Positions 36,408-49,331 of a stretch of DNA of 64,000 bases are shown here, piece after piece; the first letter of the stretch is position 1; every line of letters starts with the position of its first letter. The notes beneath the pieces are model-generated. The model had not been told where the DNA came from. It searched no databases and was given only the letters and a program-made list of their open reading frames with translations. Source of the DNA: Paraburkholderia kururiensis JCM 10599 = LMG 19447 (lineage in GTDB: Bacteria > Pseudomonadota > Gammaproteobacteria > Burkholderiales > Burkholderiaceae); assembly GCF_003986935.1 (NCBI RefSeq), contig NZ_RJZE01000027.1, forward strand, positions 1 through 64,000, read 5' to 3'. Made by a program: the position numbers and the translations under genes.

Positions 36408-37328
36408 ATGACATCACCTGCCCGCTCCGGCAAGCTTCGCATGTCTGCCGTATCTCCTGACGACACTGCCCGCGACGAGTCTGCTCACGAACTGGACGCC
36501 GCGGACCTCGCCGGCGAAGAGAGCGCCGAGCCCGGCGAAGAAAAGCTGCGCTCCGGCATTCAGTCCATCGAAGTCGGCTTCCGCCTGCTCGACGTGCTCA
36601 CGCGCGAACCGCGCGCCATGATGCTGCGCGACCTCGCGCAGCGCGCGGGCATGAGCCCGGCCAAGGCGCATCGCTACCTCGTGAGCTTTCAGCGTCTGGG
36701 CGTGGTAGCGCAGGACCCACTCTCCGGACGCTACGAGCTGGGCGGCTTCGCGCTGCAACTGGGACTCGCGAGGCTCGCGCGCGTGGACGGCGTGAAGCTT
36801 GCGCGACTCGCCCTCGCCGAACTGCGGGACGCGCTGGACATCACGGTGGGCATCGCAGTGTGGGGCAACCAGGGGCCGACCGTCGTGCACTGGATGGAGT
36901 CGACCCATCCGGCCAAAGCGGCGCTCAAGCTCGGCGACGTGATGCCGTTGCTCAGCTCCGCCACCGGTCTGCTGTTCGCCGCGTATCTGCCGCGCAGCAA
37001 GACCGAGGCGATGATCGCGCGCGAACTGGCCGACGCGCGGCATTCGTCGCATGCCGGCGCGCCGCGCACGCCGGAAGACGTCGAACGGGTGCTCGCCGAA
37101 GTACGCGCACATAAAGGCGCGCGAGTGGAAGGCATGCTGCTGCCGACCATCCACGCGTTCTGCACGCCCGTGTTCGACTCGGCCGGCGACCTTGCGCTCG
37201 GGCTGATCGCGCTGGGCCACGAAGGGTCGTTCGACATCGGCTGGAACGGTGCGGTGTACACGGCGCTGCGCGAGTGCGCACAGAAGATTTCGTACGAGCT
37301 CGGATATAGTCCGACGGCGAGAGCGTAG
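36408..37328 (+). CDS. IclR-family transcriptional regulator
   Basis: A 306-residue protein. After an acidic N-terminal extension, an IclR-type winged helix-turn-helix starts at about residue 50 (S-I-E-V-G-F-R-L-L-D-V-L), with A-G-M-S-P-A-K-A-H-R-Y-L as recognition helix. The C-terminal effector domain follows. It faces the fumarylacetoacetase-family gene, with 94 bp between the starts, so that gene is its likely target. A start at 36441 is also possible. Confidence 0.86.
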   Translation: MTSPARSGKLRMSAVSPDDTARDESAHELDAADLAGEESAEPGEEKLRSGIQSIEVGFRLLDVLTREPRAMMLRDLAQRAGMSPAKAHRYLVSFQRLGVVAQDPLSGRYELGGFALQLGLARLARVDGVKLARLALAELRDALDITVGIAVWGNQGPTVVHWMESTHPAKAALKLGDVMPLLSSATGLLFAAYLPRSKTEAMIARELADARHSSHAGAPRTPEDVERVLAEVRAHKGARVEGMLLPTIHAFCTPVFDSAGDLALGLIALGHEGSFDIGWNGAVYTALRECAQKISYELGYSPTARA

Positions 37329-37642
37329 CGTGAGCGGCACGAGGGCCCGATGTGACGAATAGCCAGCTGTAGCGGCCGCGGTACAGGATTCGGCTCACAT
37401 GCGGCGGCATCGTCCGGGGGAACACGGCTCGCGGCGTCGCGGTCGAACGGTTTTCCGCCGGACGGGATCACTACCCCGGGAATTCCCTCGTGGATCGGCA
37501 AGCCAGACCAAACCGTATCCGCGAGGCGCAGCCGCCCATCGCGCCGGTACGTTGCGCCGCGGCTCGCTCATTGCCACACCGTCCACCTGCAGCAAGTTCG
37601 CCACTTTTACGTTTTTCGCACCCGCAGCCACAGACCGTTTCG
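37329..37642. other. 314 bp between the IclR and DUF3108 genes
   Basis: No gene or hairpin of note. The DUF3108 frame extends back into this stretch but lacks homology and a ribosome site there. Confidence 0.4.
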
Positions 37643-39055
37643 ATGTCGTCCCCATCCGTCGCTCAAGGCGCCGCCTCTCTCACTGCCACCGCCCGCGCCC
37701 GCGCGCGTCGTCCGTGGCGCTGGCTGGCGGCGCTTGCCGTTGTGAGCGCGCTGCACTGGATCGCCGCGCAATGGGTGGAACGTAACCGCGATACGTTCAT
37801 TGCGCCGGAAACGCAGCGCGTACCGGTGCAGGTGCAACTGCTCAAACCCGAGCGCGTGGAGCAGACTCCGGCGGGCTCCACGGCGAAGGGAGCAGCACCC
37901 GCCGCGCCGGCGAAGGCCCAGGCAACGCAGCATCGACGAAGCGAGCATGTGCTTACCGCCGTCCGCCCACAGAGTGCACAGCCGGCGCGGCGAACGGCCC
38001 CGGCCGCGGAGAAGGCGCCAGAAACAGCCACAGCGCCCGAAGCCGCATCGTCTCCCGCTGCGGCATCCGCGTCCGCGGCAGGCGCCGGCATAAACGCGGA
38101 CGCCGCATCCGGTGCGGCAGCCAACGGCGCGCAGGGCTCCGGCGCGGCGGCATCGGGCGGCGTGAAGTTCTCTGTGCCGCCCTCGGGCGACCTTCAGTAC
38201 GACACCTTCTACAACGGCGTGCGCAACCAGACCGGCACCTTGCACTGGACGAGCGACGGCCAACACTACGAAATGGTGATTGCCGTGCCGCTGCCGTTCG
38301 TCGGCACGTTTCGCTGGACGAGCCACGGCCACGTGGACGCGTTCGGACTCGCGCCGGACCAATACATCGAACAGCGCGGCCGCCGGCCCGAAGACGTCAC
38401 CGTCTTCAACCGCGAGCAGAAGCAGATCGTCTTTACTCGCACGCCCAACTCGCTGGCGTTGCCGGACGGCGCGCAGGACCGCTTCAGCATGGTGATGCAG
38501 CTGGCAAGCCTCGTGCGCGGTGACCCCGACGCCTACAAGCCCGGTGTCACCCGCGAGTTCTACGTCGCCGACAACGACAGCGGCGAAACCTGGCCTATCG
38601 AAACAATCGGAGACGAGACCATCCGCACGGCGCAGGGCTTCGTGACCGCGCGGCACTTCATGCGCCTGCCGCGCCATGAGGGTGATCGGCGGCGAATCGA
38701 CGTGTGGCTTGCGCCGTCGCTGGGCTGGCTGCCCGCGCGGCTCATGCAGACCGAGCCAAACGGCAGCGAAATCGAGTTGGTGTGGCATGGCAACGCGAAG
38801 GCGCCGTCCGTGGATGCAACACCAACGGGCGGGGCAGGCAGCGCGGCCGATACACCGGCAGGAGCGTCGGCACAACCGGACGACGAGGGCACGTCGCCCG
38901 GCGCAACCTCCAGCCAGTCCCAGCCCGACGCTGGGCAGCCGGCAGCGGCACAGAACGCGTTGCCGCCTGACCCCACTCAAGCCACGCAGCCTGCGCCGAC
39001 CGCTCCGCCGTCGCCCATATCGCCAGCCACCACGAATAGCAGCGCAAAACCCTGA
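37643..39055 (+). CDS. DUF3108 domain protein, membrane anchored
   Basis: A 470-residue protein with one N-terminal membrane helix (W-L-A-A-L-A-V-V-S-A-L) and an Ala/Pro-rich linker. A periplasmic DUF3108 domain of about 220 residues follows (D-L-Q-Y-D-T-F-Y-N-G-V onward). The low-complexity C-terminal tail is rich in Pro, Gln and Ser. The fold is beta-rich; function unknown. The ATG at 37643 was chosen where homology and the anchor begin. Confidence 0.8.
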   Translation: MSSPSVAQGAASLTATARARARRPWRWLAALAVVSALHWIAAQWVERNRDTFIAPETQRVPVQVQLLKPERVEQTPAGSTAKGAAPAAPAKAQATQHRRSEHVLTAVRPQSAQPARRTAPAAEKAPETATAPEAASSPAAASASAAGAGINADAASGAAANGAQGSGAAASGGVKFSVPPSGDLQYDTFYNGVRNQTGTLHWTSDGQHYEMVIAVPLPFVGTFRWTSHGHVDAFGLAPDQYIEQRGRRPEDVTVFNREQKQIVFTRTPNSLALPDGAQDRFSMVMQLASLVRGDPDAYKPGVTREFYVADNDSGETWPIETIGDETIRTAQGFVTARHFMRLPRHEGDRRRIDVWLAPSLGWLPARLMQTEPNGSEIELVWHGNAKAPSVDATPTGGAGSAADTPAGASAQPDDEGTSPGATSSQSQPDAGQPAAAQNALPPDPTQATQPAPTAPPSPISPATTNSSAKP

Positions 39056-39316
39056 GCGACACACTCGCGCAACCAGCATCCTCAACGCGCACTGTCACCC
39101 GCCTCTTCCGCCCGCTCAACGCAACGCGCCGCGAGTCATGTGCCAGACCGAGCAATCCCTCGAACGCGCGAGGAACCTTCTCGCGCCAGAACCCCTCGCA
39201 CCACACTGAAGCCCGGCGGGCGGAGCATCGGAGCGGCCCAGCACGCTTCACGCGTCGCCACGATAATGGCGTTCACAGGCGGTTCCTTTCATCGTTCATA
39301 CGTGACGGAGCAAAGC

Positions 39317-40105
39317 ATGCAAGTGACGATCAACGGCATAGAAACGCGCTACGTGCTGGACAACGAAGGCGGCGGCCCGTGGCTCACGTTCGTGCATCAA
39401 CTGGGCGGCGACCTCTCGGTGTGGGATCAACTCGCCGGCTATTTTCGCGACGACTACACCGTGCTGCGCTACGACCTGCGCGGGCACGGCGCATCGGCGG
39501 TGCCAGACGAGCCCTTCAGCGTCGCGGATCTCGCCGCCGACCTGGCCGCGCTGCTCGATGCGCTCGGCGCCCCGTCCACGCACCTGGTCGGCCTCTCGCT
39601 GGGCGGCATGACGGCTCAGCACTTCGCGCTCGATTACCCGTCGAAGGTCGAAACACTGACGCTTGCGGACACGCTAAGCCGCACCCCGCCCGAAAACCGC
39701 GCGCTGTGGGACGAACGCGCCGCCACGGTGCGCCGCGAAGGCGTCGCGGGGCTCGTGCCCGCGACGCTCGAACGGTGGCTCACGGCGGACTTCCGGCGGG
39801 CGCACCCGGAAGTCGTCGAGCAGATACGCGAGGTCATGACGCAAACGTCTGCGCAAAGCTACGCCTTCGCCTGCGAAGCGTTGCGCGACTTCGACGTGCA
39901 CGCGCGACTGGGCGACATCCGCATCCCGACGCTCGCTGTGGCGGGCCGCTATGACCCGGGCACGCCGCCTGCGGCAACGCAAGCCATGGCAGGCGCGATC
40001 CCGGGCGCACGTTTCGAGGTGCTGGAAGCGGCCCATCTCGCGCCCATCGAGCAATCCCACCGATTTGCAGCCTTGCTGGAAACGTTTCTTGAGACAAGGG
40101 TCTAA
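39317..40105 (+). CDS. Alpha/beta hydrolase, 3-oxoadipate enol-lactonase-like
   Basis: A 262-residue enzyme. The nucleophile elbow G-L-S-L-G-G-M, the oxyanion H-Q-L-G-G-D, the acid in G-R-Y-D-P and the His in A-A-H-L-A-P-I-E are seen. The sequence resembles PcaD, which hydrolyses beta-ketoadipate enol-lactone, but no other pca genes are nearby, so another ester may be the substrate. The ATG at 39317 has GGAG 7 nt upstream. Confidence 0.78.
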   Translation: MQVTINGIETRYVLDNEGGGPWLTFVHQLGGDLSVWDQLAGYFRDDYTVLRYDLRGHGASAVPDEPFSVADLAADLAALLDALGAPSTHLVGLSLGGMTAQHFALDYPSKVETLTLADTLSRTPPENRALWDERAATVRREGVAGLVPATLERWLTADFRRAHPEVVEQIREVMTQTSAQSYAFACEALRDFDVHARLGDIRIPTLAVAGRYDPGTPPAATQAMAGAIPGARFEVLEAAHLAPIEQSHRFAALLETFLETRV

Positions 40106-40222
40106 GATTCAGAAGTGGAAATTTTTACGCGGCAGTCTGGGCCTCCCCTTGAATTGCACAGCGGGCGCTCCACTTACGGGGTGAGGCAAAAACGCCAGGA
40201 GCACAGAAAGAGGAGTGTCGCC

Positions 40223-40480
40223 ATGCAAATGATCTACAACAGCCCTAACTATTGCGTCGTCGAGTTTCCGCCGCAGGACGGTCACCTCGCCATGAAGGCA
40301 GGCGGCTATGAGATCGTCGACAAGAACGCGCGGCGCGAAATCTTCATCGACGGCGAAATGGCGGCACAGTTTCGCGAGCACGTGCAGAAGCTGATTGAAG
40401 GCGAACCGTCGCTGGACGAAGTCGACGAATTCCTCGGCCAGTTCGACAGCCTGATGCTGCAGCCCGTCATCCTCCACTGA
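40223..40480 (+). CDS. DUF3567 family protein
   Basis: An 85-residue protein conserved in Burkholderiales (M-Q-M-I-Y-N-S-P-N-Y-C-V-V-E-F). It has a strong AGAGGAG ribosome site and is followed by a strong terminator. No function is known. The conserved pattern N-A-R-R-E-I-F-I-D-G-E supports that it is real. Confidence 0.85.
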   Translation: MQMIYNSPNYCVVEFPPQDGHLAMKAGGYEIVDKNARREIFIDGEMAAQFREHVQKLIEGEPSLDEVDEFLGQFDSLMLQPVILH

Positions 40481-40519
40481 CAAGGCATCGCACGCGCCGG
40501 CACGGCGTGCGACCGCCCC

Positions 40520-40562
40520 GGAAACCCCCATCCGCCTGTGCGCGGATGGGGGTTTCCTTTTT
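40520..40562 (+). terminator. Rho-independent terminator after the DUF3567 gene
   Basis: A perfect 16-bp stem (40520-40535 with 40542-40557) with a six-base loop, followed by TTTTT. It separates the DUF3567 gene from metH. Confidence 0.92.
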
Positions 40563-40702
40563 CCAGCGCTTGCAGGGCCTTGGCCGCCGCTGTGCGGCAA
40601 GCCGCCGCGGCTGCCGCTACAATCTCTAGTTTCCCGAAGTTCGCGCGCAATGTCCGCGCGAAAATGCGCCTTCGAACGCCCGATTCCGACTCCGAGTCCG
40701 CC

Positions 40703-41809
40703 ATGAACCAGCCCGCTTCTGCCGCTTCGAATGCAGCCACGAACGCCGCAACCCGCCCTGCCGCCGTGGCCCGCCAGGACGCACCGTACACGCGCGGCGC
40801 GGCCCTGCCCGCCCTGCTCGCGTCGCGCATCCTGATTCTCGATGGCGCGATGGGCACCATGATCCAGCGCTACAAGCTCGACGAAGCAGCCTATCGCGGC
40901 GAACGCTTCAAAGACTATCCGCGCGACATCAAGGGCAACAACGAACTGCTGTCGATCACGCAGCCGGCCATCATCAGCGAGATTCACGAGCAGTATCTGG
41001 CCGCGGGCGCGGACATCATCGAAACCAATACGTTTGGCGCAACGAAGGTCGCCCAGGCCGATTACGGCATGGAAGACCTCGCCGCCGAAATGAACCTCGC
41101 GTCGGCGAAACTGGCGCGCGCGGCCTGCGACAAGTACTCGACGCCCGACAAGCCGCGCTTCGTCGCGGGCGCAATCGGACCGACGCCGAAGACAGCGAGC
41201 ATCTCGCCCGACGTCAACGACCCCGGCGCGCGCAACGTCACCTTCGAAGAACTGCGCACCGCGTACTACGAGCAGGCGCAGGCGCTGCTGGACGGCGGCG
41301 TCGATCTGTTCCTCGTGGAAACGATCTTCGACACGCTGAACGCCAAAGCCGCGCTCTTCGCACTCGACCAGCTGTTCGACGACACCGGCGAGCGCCTGCC
41401 CATCATGATCTCGGGCACCGTCACAGACGCCTCGGGCCGCATCCTCTCCGGCCAGACGGTGGAAGCCTTCTGGAACTCGCTGCGTCACGCGCGGCCGCTC
41501 ACGTTCGGCCTCAACTGCGCGCTGGGCGCGGCGCTGATGCGTCCGTATATCGCCGAACTCTCGAAGCTCTGCGACACCTACGTGTCGTGCTACCCGAACG
41601 CGGGCCTGCCCAATCCGATGAGCGATACGGGCTTCGACGAAACGCCGGCCGACACGTCGGGGCTCCTCAAGGAATTCGCGCAGGCGGGCCTCGTCAACAT
41701 CGCGGGCGGCTGCTGCGGCACGACCCCCGAGCACATCGCCGCCATCGCCAAGGCGCTCGCCGACGTGAAGCCGCGCCGCTGGCCGGGCCAATATCGCGAC
41801 GCGGCGTGA
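40703..41809 (+). CDS. metH: Methionine synthase MetH, homocysteine-binding subunit
   Basis: A 368-residue protein equal to the N-terminal module of cobalamin-dependent methionine synthase. It carries the homocysteine S-methyltransferase barrel ([19 protein letters not shown]) and the zinc-binding Cys in N-C-A-L and G-G-C-C-G-T-T-P. The protein ends after this domain, and the other three modules are in the next gene 48 bp downstream. The split form is common in Burkholderia. It binds and activates homocysteine for methyl transfer. Confidence 0.94.
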   Translation: MNQPASAASNAATNAATRPAAVARQDAPYTRGAALPALLASRILILDGAMGTMIQRYKLDEAAYRGERFKDYPRDIKGNNELLSITQPAIISEIHEQYLAAGADIIETNTFGATKVAQADYGMEDLAAEMNLASAKLARAACDKYSTPDKPRFVAGAIGPTPKTASISPDVNDPGARNVTFEELRTAYYEQAQALLDGGVDLFLVETIFDTLNAKAALFALDQLFDDTGERLPIMISGTVTDASGRILSGQTVEAFWNSLRHARPLTFGLNCALGAALMRPYIAELSKLCDTYVSCYPNAGLPNPMSDTGFDETPADTSGLLKEFAQAGLVNIAGGCCGTTPEHIAAIAKALADVKPRRWPGQYRDAA

Positions 41810-41857
41810 TTCCACGCGCTACCTGACAAGACGCCACCCACGAGACACCTTCACGCC

Positions 41858-44575
<2,718 letters not shown>

Positions 44576-44753
44576 GTCTGTTGACGTGAAGCGCGCGGGC
44601 TCCGCATATCGCTCACGAAAGCCTGAATATTTGCGGTCGCAAAAATTTCGGCTTTGTAGACTGGTTGCGCAGTACGTCTTCGCCGCGCGCTCAGGACACA
44701 ACGGACCGCCAACGCGTCGGCCATCCATGCAACCGTCAACGGAGAAAAATCGT

Positions 44754-44969
44754 ATGAAGAAGCTGACGCTGATGTTGACTGCGCTTGCGCTTGCAGGCGG
44801 GAGCTTGCCGGCCTTCGCCCAGCAGGCGACGCCGGGCGAAGCGAGCGCGGTGAGCAGCTATTCGCCACCGCGCCAGAAACATGTGAAGAAGCCGAAGAAG
44901 AAAAAGATGAAGCATGGTGCTTCGGCTGCCGCGACCGCGGAACCCGCTGCGCCTGCCGCCAGCCAGTAA
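44754..44969 (+). CDS. Small secreted lysine-rich protein
   Basis: A 71-residue protein with a good signal peptide (M-K-K-L-T-L-M-L-T-A-L-A-L-A-G-G, cleavage near A-F-A-Q). The tail is very basic (H-V-K-K-P-K-K-K-K-M-K-H) and ends in an Ala/Pro stretch. A GGAG ribosome site precedes the ATG. Such proteins are common in Burkholderia but have no known function. Confidence 0.65.
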   Translation: MKKLTLMLTALALAGGSLPAFAQQATPGEASAVSSYSPPRQKHVKKPKKKKMKHGASAAATAEPAAPAASQ

Positions 44970-45031
44970 CGGATGAGCCCGCACAGCCTGAAGCCGCACA
45001 ACGTAACGCTAGTGTCATAACGTCACATTGC

Positions 45032-45063
45032 AAAAGAGCCCGCTCCATGGAGCGGGCTCTTTT
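45032..45063. terminator. Bidirectional terminator
   Basis: A perfect inverted repeat (AAAAGAGCCCGCTCC, two central bases, and its complement ending in TTTT). It lies between the small secreted protein and the convergent DUF1840 gene and can stop both. Confidence 0.9.
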
Positions 45064-45076
45064 CATGTGGGCTGCG

Positions 45077-45403
45077 TCAGATGCCCCACACGATATCGGA
45101 CTGTTCCTTGTGCGCGGCTCGCAGCATATCGAGGAACGGATACGCACGCTGCGCAAGCCCGATGGGAATCTCGTGCGGCTCGTGACCGTCTTCGCCCTCG
45201 TGGAAATGTCCGTCGTGCTCGGCACGCTCGCGCTTGTCCGTGGCGATTGCCGCTTCAAGCTTCGTGATGGCCGGTTCGAGCTGATCGTGCGTGATCACGC
45301 CTTGCTTGTCGAGCCGTTTGCCGATAATGCCGAGCAGGTACTGCGCCAGATTTTCCAGCATCGTGACATCCGGCGACGCATGGCATTTGAAAGTAATCAG
45401 CAT
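45077..45403 (-). CDS. DUF1840 family protein
   Basis: A 108-residue protein (M-L-I-T-F-K-C-H-A-S-P-D-V-T-M) belonging to a family conserved in Beta- and Gammaproteobacteria. It contains a His/Glu-rich stretch (H-D-G-H-F-H-E-G-E-D-G-H) that could bind metal. Function unknown. The start at 45403 is where homology begins; the longer frame is not used. Confidence 0.82.
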   Translation of the reverse strand: MLITFKCHASPDVTMLENLAQYLLGIIGKRLDKQGVITHDQLEPAITKLEAAIATDKRERAEHDGHFHEGEDGHEPHEIPIGLAQRAYPFLDMLRAAHKEQSDIVWGI

Positions 45404-45867
45404 GACTGCTCCCCTTCTCATTTTGTTGAACCTCGTGCGGCCCGCGCAAGCGGCATCGGCCGGTATCATGCAACGGCGAGATGCCCCTCTGCGGCTCGTC
45501 GCGGGCGTCGTATTGGACATATTAGCACCTGCTAAAATCCCTCTGAACGGAAAACCGAACGGCCGCCGTGCAGCACGCAAGCGTTGCCGGACGCCCGGAG
45601 CATAGGCGGCATACGGCTCACCCTCGTCGGCACGCAGGTCTGCATGCTGCACGGCAAGTCGGCCTGAAGCGCCTTCGCTCGCAGGGCTCATGCAACCGCT
45701 CGGGCGATCGCTCAGGCAGTTGCCTGGACAGCCAGCCGCTCAGACAACGGCGCGCAGTTGTCCGCGTCCCGCGCGAGCGCCGCAGCGCCCGCTTTCCACC
45801 CATTCGTGACGGCCCGGCCACGCAACGCCGGCCGCAGCCGATTACCCGCATAGGACCTGCAACAAGC
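45404..45867. other. Region upstream of argS
   Basis: About 460 bp with no gene. A small symmetric element TTAGCA-CC-TGCTAA lies at 45522-45535, next to a possible -35-like TTGGAC at 45514. It may be part of the argS promoter or an operator. The argS frame extends back to 45568 without homology. Confidence 0.35.
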
Positions 45868-47652
45868 ATGCTGCCCGCACAAAAACAGACTCTCGAAACG
45901 CTGTTCGCCGACGCGGTCAAGAAAGTGGCCGACGCAACCCAAGGCGCGGCAGACGCCGCGTTCGTCGCCCCCGCCATCGCCCTTGAACGCCCGAAGGTGG
46001 CTGCCCACGGCGACGTGGCCTGCAATGTCGCCATGCAACTGGCCAAGCCGCTGCGCGCGAATCCGCGACAACTTGCCCAGCAGATCGTCGATGCCATCGT
46101 GGCAAGCGCCGCCGCGAAGGGTCTTGTCGAACACGCCGAAGTGGCAGGCCCTGGCTTCATCAACCTGCGTCTCACCGCGGATGCGAAGCGCGCCGTGATC
46201 GGCGCGGTGTTCACCGAACGCGACGCCTACGGCCGCGCGCAGCGCGAAGCCGGCAAGCGCGTGCTGGTCGAGTTCGTGTCGGCGAACCCCACGGGTCCGC
46301 TGCACGTGGGACACGGTCGCCAGGCCGCGCTAGGCGACGCTATTTCGAACGTGCTGGCCTCGCAGGGCTACGCCGTGCATCGCGAGTTCTACTACAACGA
46401 TGCCGGCGTGCAGATCCAGAATCTCGCCGTCTCCACGCAAGCGCGCGCCCGCGGCCTGAAACCGGGCGACGCGGGCTGGCCCGAAGCGGCCTACAACGGC
46501 GAGTACATCGCAGAGATCGCGCGCGACTTCATGGCGGGCGAAACCGTCTCGGCCAAGGACGGCGAGCCGGTTAAGGGCACAGGCGACGTCGAAGACCTCG
46601 ACGCGATCCGCCGCTTCGCCGTGGCCTATCTGCGCCACGAGCAGGACATGGACCTCCAGGCGTTCGGCGTGAAGTTCGACCAGTACTACCTGGAGTCGTC
46701 GCTCTACACCGAAGGTCGCGTGGAAAAGACCGTCGAGGCGCTGATCAAGACCGGCGAGACCTACGAGCAGGACGGCGCGCTGTGGCTGCGCACCACCGAC
46801 TACGGCGACGACAAGGACCGCGTGATGCGCAAGTCCGACGGCACCTACACCTACTTCGTGCCCGACGTCGCCTATCACGTGACCAAGTGGGAACGCGGCT
46901 TCACGAAGGTCATCAACATTCAGGGCTCGGACCATCACGGCACCATCGCGCGCGTGCGCGCGGGCCTGCAGGGGCTCGGCGTCGGCATTCCGAAGGGCTA
47001 CCCCGACTACGTGCTGCACAAGATGGTCACCGTCATGCGCGACGGTCAGGAAGTGAAGATTTCGAAGCGCGCGGGCAGCTACGTGACCGTGCGCGATCTG
47101 ATCGAATGGTCGGGCGGCGCGACACCGGGCTCGGAAACGGCGCCCGATCTGCTCGACGAGGCCACCATCCGCCGCGGCCGCGACGCCGTGCGCTTCTTCC
47201 TGATCTCGCGCAAGGCCGACACGGAATTCGTGTTCGACATCGACCTCGCGCTGAAGCAGAACGACGAGAACCCGGTCTATTACGTGCAGTACGCGCACGC
47301 GCGGATCTCGTCGGTGCTCAACGAGTGGAAGTCGCGCCATAACGGCGACGAGTCGGCGCTGCCGAATATCGACCTCACGCCGCTCGCGAGCGAACGCGCG
47401 CTCGCGCTCGTGGCCAAACTCGCCGAGTATCCCGACATGCTCACGCACGCCGCCGACGAACTCGCGCCGCACGCGGTGGCCTTCTACCTGCGCGAACTCG
47501 CCGCGGAGTTTCACTCGTTCTACAATGCCGAACGCGTTCTCGTCGACGACGCGCAGGAGCGCGATGCGCGCATCGCCCTGCTCGCGGCCACACGCCAGGT
47601 GCTTGCCAACGGCCTTGCCATGATCGGCGTATCGGCACCCGAGCGCATGTAA
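45868..47652 (+). CDS. argS: Arginyl-tRNA synthetase
   Basis: A 594-residue class I synthetase that charges tRNA-Arg. The HIGH motif is in L-H-V-G-H-G-R-Q, the KMSKS equivalent in V-K-I-S-K-R-A-G-S, and an N-terminal Arg-tRNA additional domain and C-terminal DALR domain ([10 protein letters not shown]) are present. The ATG at 45868 was chosen at the start of homology. Confidence 0.95.
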   Translation: MLPAQKQTLETLFADAVKKVADATQGAADAAFVAPAIALERPKVAAHGDVACNVAMQLAKPLRANPRQLAQQIVDAIVASAAAKGLVEHAEVAGPGFINLRLTADAKRAVIGAVFTERDAYGRAQREAGKRVLVEFVSANPTGPLHVGHGRQAALGDAISNVLASQGYAVHREFYYNDAGVQIQNLAVSTQARARGLKPGDAGWPEAAYNGEYIAEIARDFMAGETVSAKDGEPVKGTGDVEDLDAIRRFAVAYLRHEQDMDLQAFGVKFDQYYLESSLYTEGRVEKTVEALIKTGETYEQDGALWLRTTDYGDDKDRVMRKSDGTYTYFVPDVAYHVTKWERGFTKVINIQGSDHHGTIARVRAGLQGLGVGIPKGYPDYVLHKMVTVMRDGQEVKISKRAGSYVTVRDLIEWSGGATPGSETAPDLLDEATIRRGRDAVRFFLISRKADTEFVFDIDLALKQNDENPVYYVQYAHARISSVLNEWKSRHNGDESALPNIDLTPLASERALALVAKLAEYPDMLTHAADELAPHAVAFYLRELAAEFHSFYNAERVLVDDAQERDARIALLAATRQVLANGLAMIGVSAPERM

Positions 47653-47682
47653 GTTCCCGACGTCACACAAGTGGCAACACGT

Positions 47683-47705
47683 GGCCGCCGCGACGAACGG
47701 CGGCC
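47683..47705 (+). terminator. Weak hairpin after argS
   Basis: An 8-bp perfect stem (GGCCGCCG and CGGCGGCC) with a seven-base loop, followed some bases later by TTTT. It may attenuate read-through into the SPOR gene. Confidence 0.4.
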
Positions 47706-47741
47706 CTCCCAGGATTCTTTTGTTCGCAGGTGATTCAAACG

Positions 47742-48536
47742 ATGGCCAAACCACGCCGCACTACAAGTCAGTCGAAACAGACCGGGGGAACGTTTCTCGG
47801 TATCGTGCTGGGCCTGATTGTCGGCCTCGCGATCGCGGTGGTGGTGGCGCTCTACATCACGCGCGCGCCCTCGCCGTTCGTCGCGAAGGTGGCGCCGCCG
47901 GCGGCTTCCGATACGGGCGCAAGCGGCGCACAGCAGTACGATCCGAACCGCTCGCTGCAGGGCAAGACCCCCGGCCAGCCGGTGCCGCAGGCCGCACAAC
48001 CCGCGCCGCCCAACACGGCGCCGGGCCAGAGCACGAGCCAGTCGCAGTCCGGCATGCTGGAGGAACCGCAGATCGTCGAAGTGCCGCCGTCCAGCGCGCC
48101 GGCTGCCGCCAACAACGGCGTCGCCGTGCCGCCGAAGCCCGCCACGGACAACAACGCCGCCCAGCCCGCACAGAAACCGGCCGGCAACACCGCACAGCTG
48201 GCGAACAATCCGCCGCCCAAGGCTCCCGCGGTAATGCCGAAGCCCGCTCCGGCCTCGCCCGCCCAGCAGGGCGCCGCGCCCGCCGCAGGGGACGCGAACA
48301 CCGGCTATTTCCTCCAGGTGGGCGCCTACAAGACTGCCGCCGACGCCGAGCAGCAGCGCGCGCGCCTCGCGTTCCAGGGTTTCGAATCGAAGGTCACGCA
48401 GCGCGACGCGGGCGGCATCACGTATTACCGGGTGCGCATCGGGCCGTTTTCGAAGTTCGACGACATGAACACCACGCGCCAGCGGTTGTCCGACGCGGGA
48501 ATCGACACGGCCGTCATCCGTTTCACGAAACAGTAA
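47742..48536 (+). CDS. SPOR-domain cell-division-type protein (FtsN-like)
   Basis: A 264-residue inner-membrane protein. A cytoplasmic basic start (M-A-K-P-R-R-T-T) is followed by one membrane helix (G-I-V-L-G-L-I-V-G-L-A-I-A-V-V-V-A) and a long Pro/Ala/Gln-rich periplasmic linker. A C-terminal SPOR domain (about 190-264: Y-F-L-Q-V-G-A-Y-K-T-A-A-D-A-E) binds denuded peptidoglycan at the septum. The argS-SPOR-dsbA order is common in Burkholderiaceae. Confidence 0.9.
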   Translation: MAKPRRTTSQSKQTGGTFLGIVLGLIVGLAIAVVVALYITRAPSPFVAKVAPPAASDTGASGAQQYDPNRSLQGKTPGQPVPQAAQPAPPNTAPGQSTSQSQSGMLEEPQIVEVPPSSAPAAANNGVAVPPKPATDNNAAQPAQKPAGNTAQLANNPPPKAPAVMPKPAPASPAQQGAAPAAGDANTGYFLQVGAYKTAADAEQQRARLAFQGFESKVTQRDAGGITYYRVRIGPFSKFDDMNTTRQRLSDAGIDTAVIRFTKQ

Positions 48537-48676
48537 CGCTTTCGATGCGCCGGCCGCTGAACCCGGCGCGGTCGGCACCGGTCTGAGTACTGCACGGGCG
48601 GCGCGCAGCGAACGCACCCTGAGCGCCCCCTGAGCACTAACGCGTGCCAACACATGCCAACGTGGGTCACAAGGAA

Positions 48677-49315
48677 ATGAAAAAACTCTTTAGCGCACTG
48701 TTTCTTTCTCTTTCGATCGTCGCCGTCGGCGCGCAGGCAAGCCCCGCCGCGCCGGTGGCCGGCACGGACTACAGCGTCCTGAAGACGCCGCAGCCGGTGG
48801 ACGTACCGGCCGGCAAGATCGAGGTCACCGAATTCTTCTGGTACGGCTGCCCGCACTGCAACGAGTTCGAGCCGTATCTGGAAGCGTGGGTCAAGAAGCA
48901 GGGCCCGGACGTGGTATTCAAGCGTGTGCCGGTGGCGTTCCGCGACGACTTCCTGCCGCACTCGAAGCTCTATCACGCGCTGGACGCGCTGGGCGTCGAA
49001 CCGCAACTCACGCCGAAGGTCTTCAACGAGATCCACGTGAACCGCGACTACCTGCTCAAGCCCGAAGACCAGGCGAAGTTCCTCGCGAAGAACGGTGTGG
49101 ATCCGAAGAAGTTCATGGATGCCTACAACTCGTTCTCCACGCAAAGCGCTCTGCAACGCGACAAGAAGATGATCGCGGACTACAACATCGACGGCGTGCC
49201 GACGCTTGCCGTGCAAGGCAAGTACGAGACCGGCCCCGCGATGACGAACAGCCTGCCCGGCACGCTCCAGGTGCTGGACTACCTGATCGGCCAGATTCGC
49301 GCCAAGAAGATGTAA
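48677..49315 (+). CDS. dsbA: Periplasmic disulfide oxidoreductase DsbA
   Basis: A 212-residue periplasmic thiol oxidase with a signal peptide (M-K-K-L-F-S-A-L-F-L-S-L, cleavage near A-Q-A-S). The active site is Y-G-C-P-H-C (CPHC), and the cis-Pro loop is in D-G-V-P-T-L-A-V. It introduces disulfides into exported proteins. The ATG at 48677 follows AAGGAA. Confidence 0.94.
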   Translation: MKKLFSALFLSLSIVAVGAQASPAAPVAGTDYSVLKTPQPVDVPAGKIEVTEFFWYGCPHCNEFEPYLEAWVKKQGPDVVFKRVPVAFRDDFLPHSKLYHALDALGVEPQLTPKVFNEIHVNRDYLLKPEDQAKFLAKNGVDPKKFMDAYNSFSTQSALQRDKKMIADYNIDGVPTLAVQGKYETGPAMTNSLPGTLQVLDYLIGQIRAKKM

Positions 49316-49331
49316 GCGCCGAAGCGCCGGC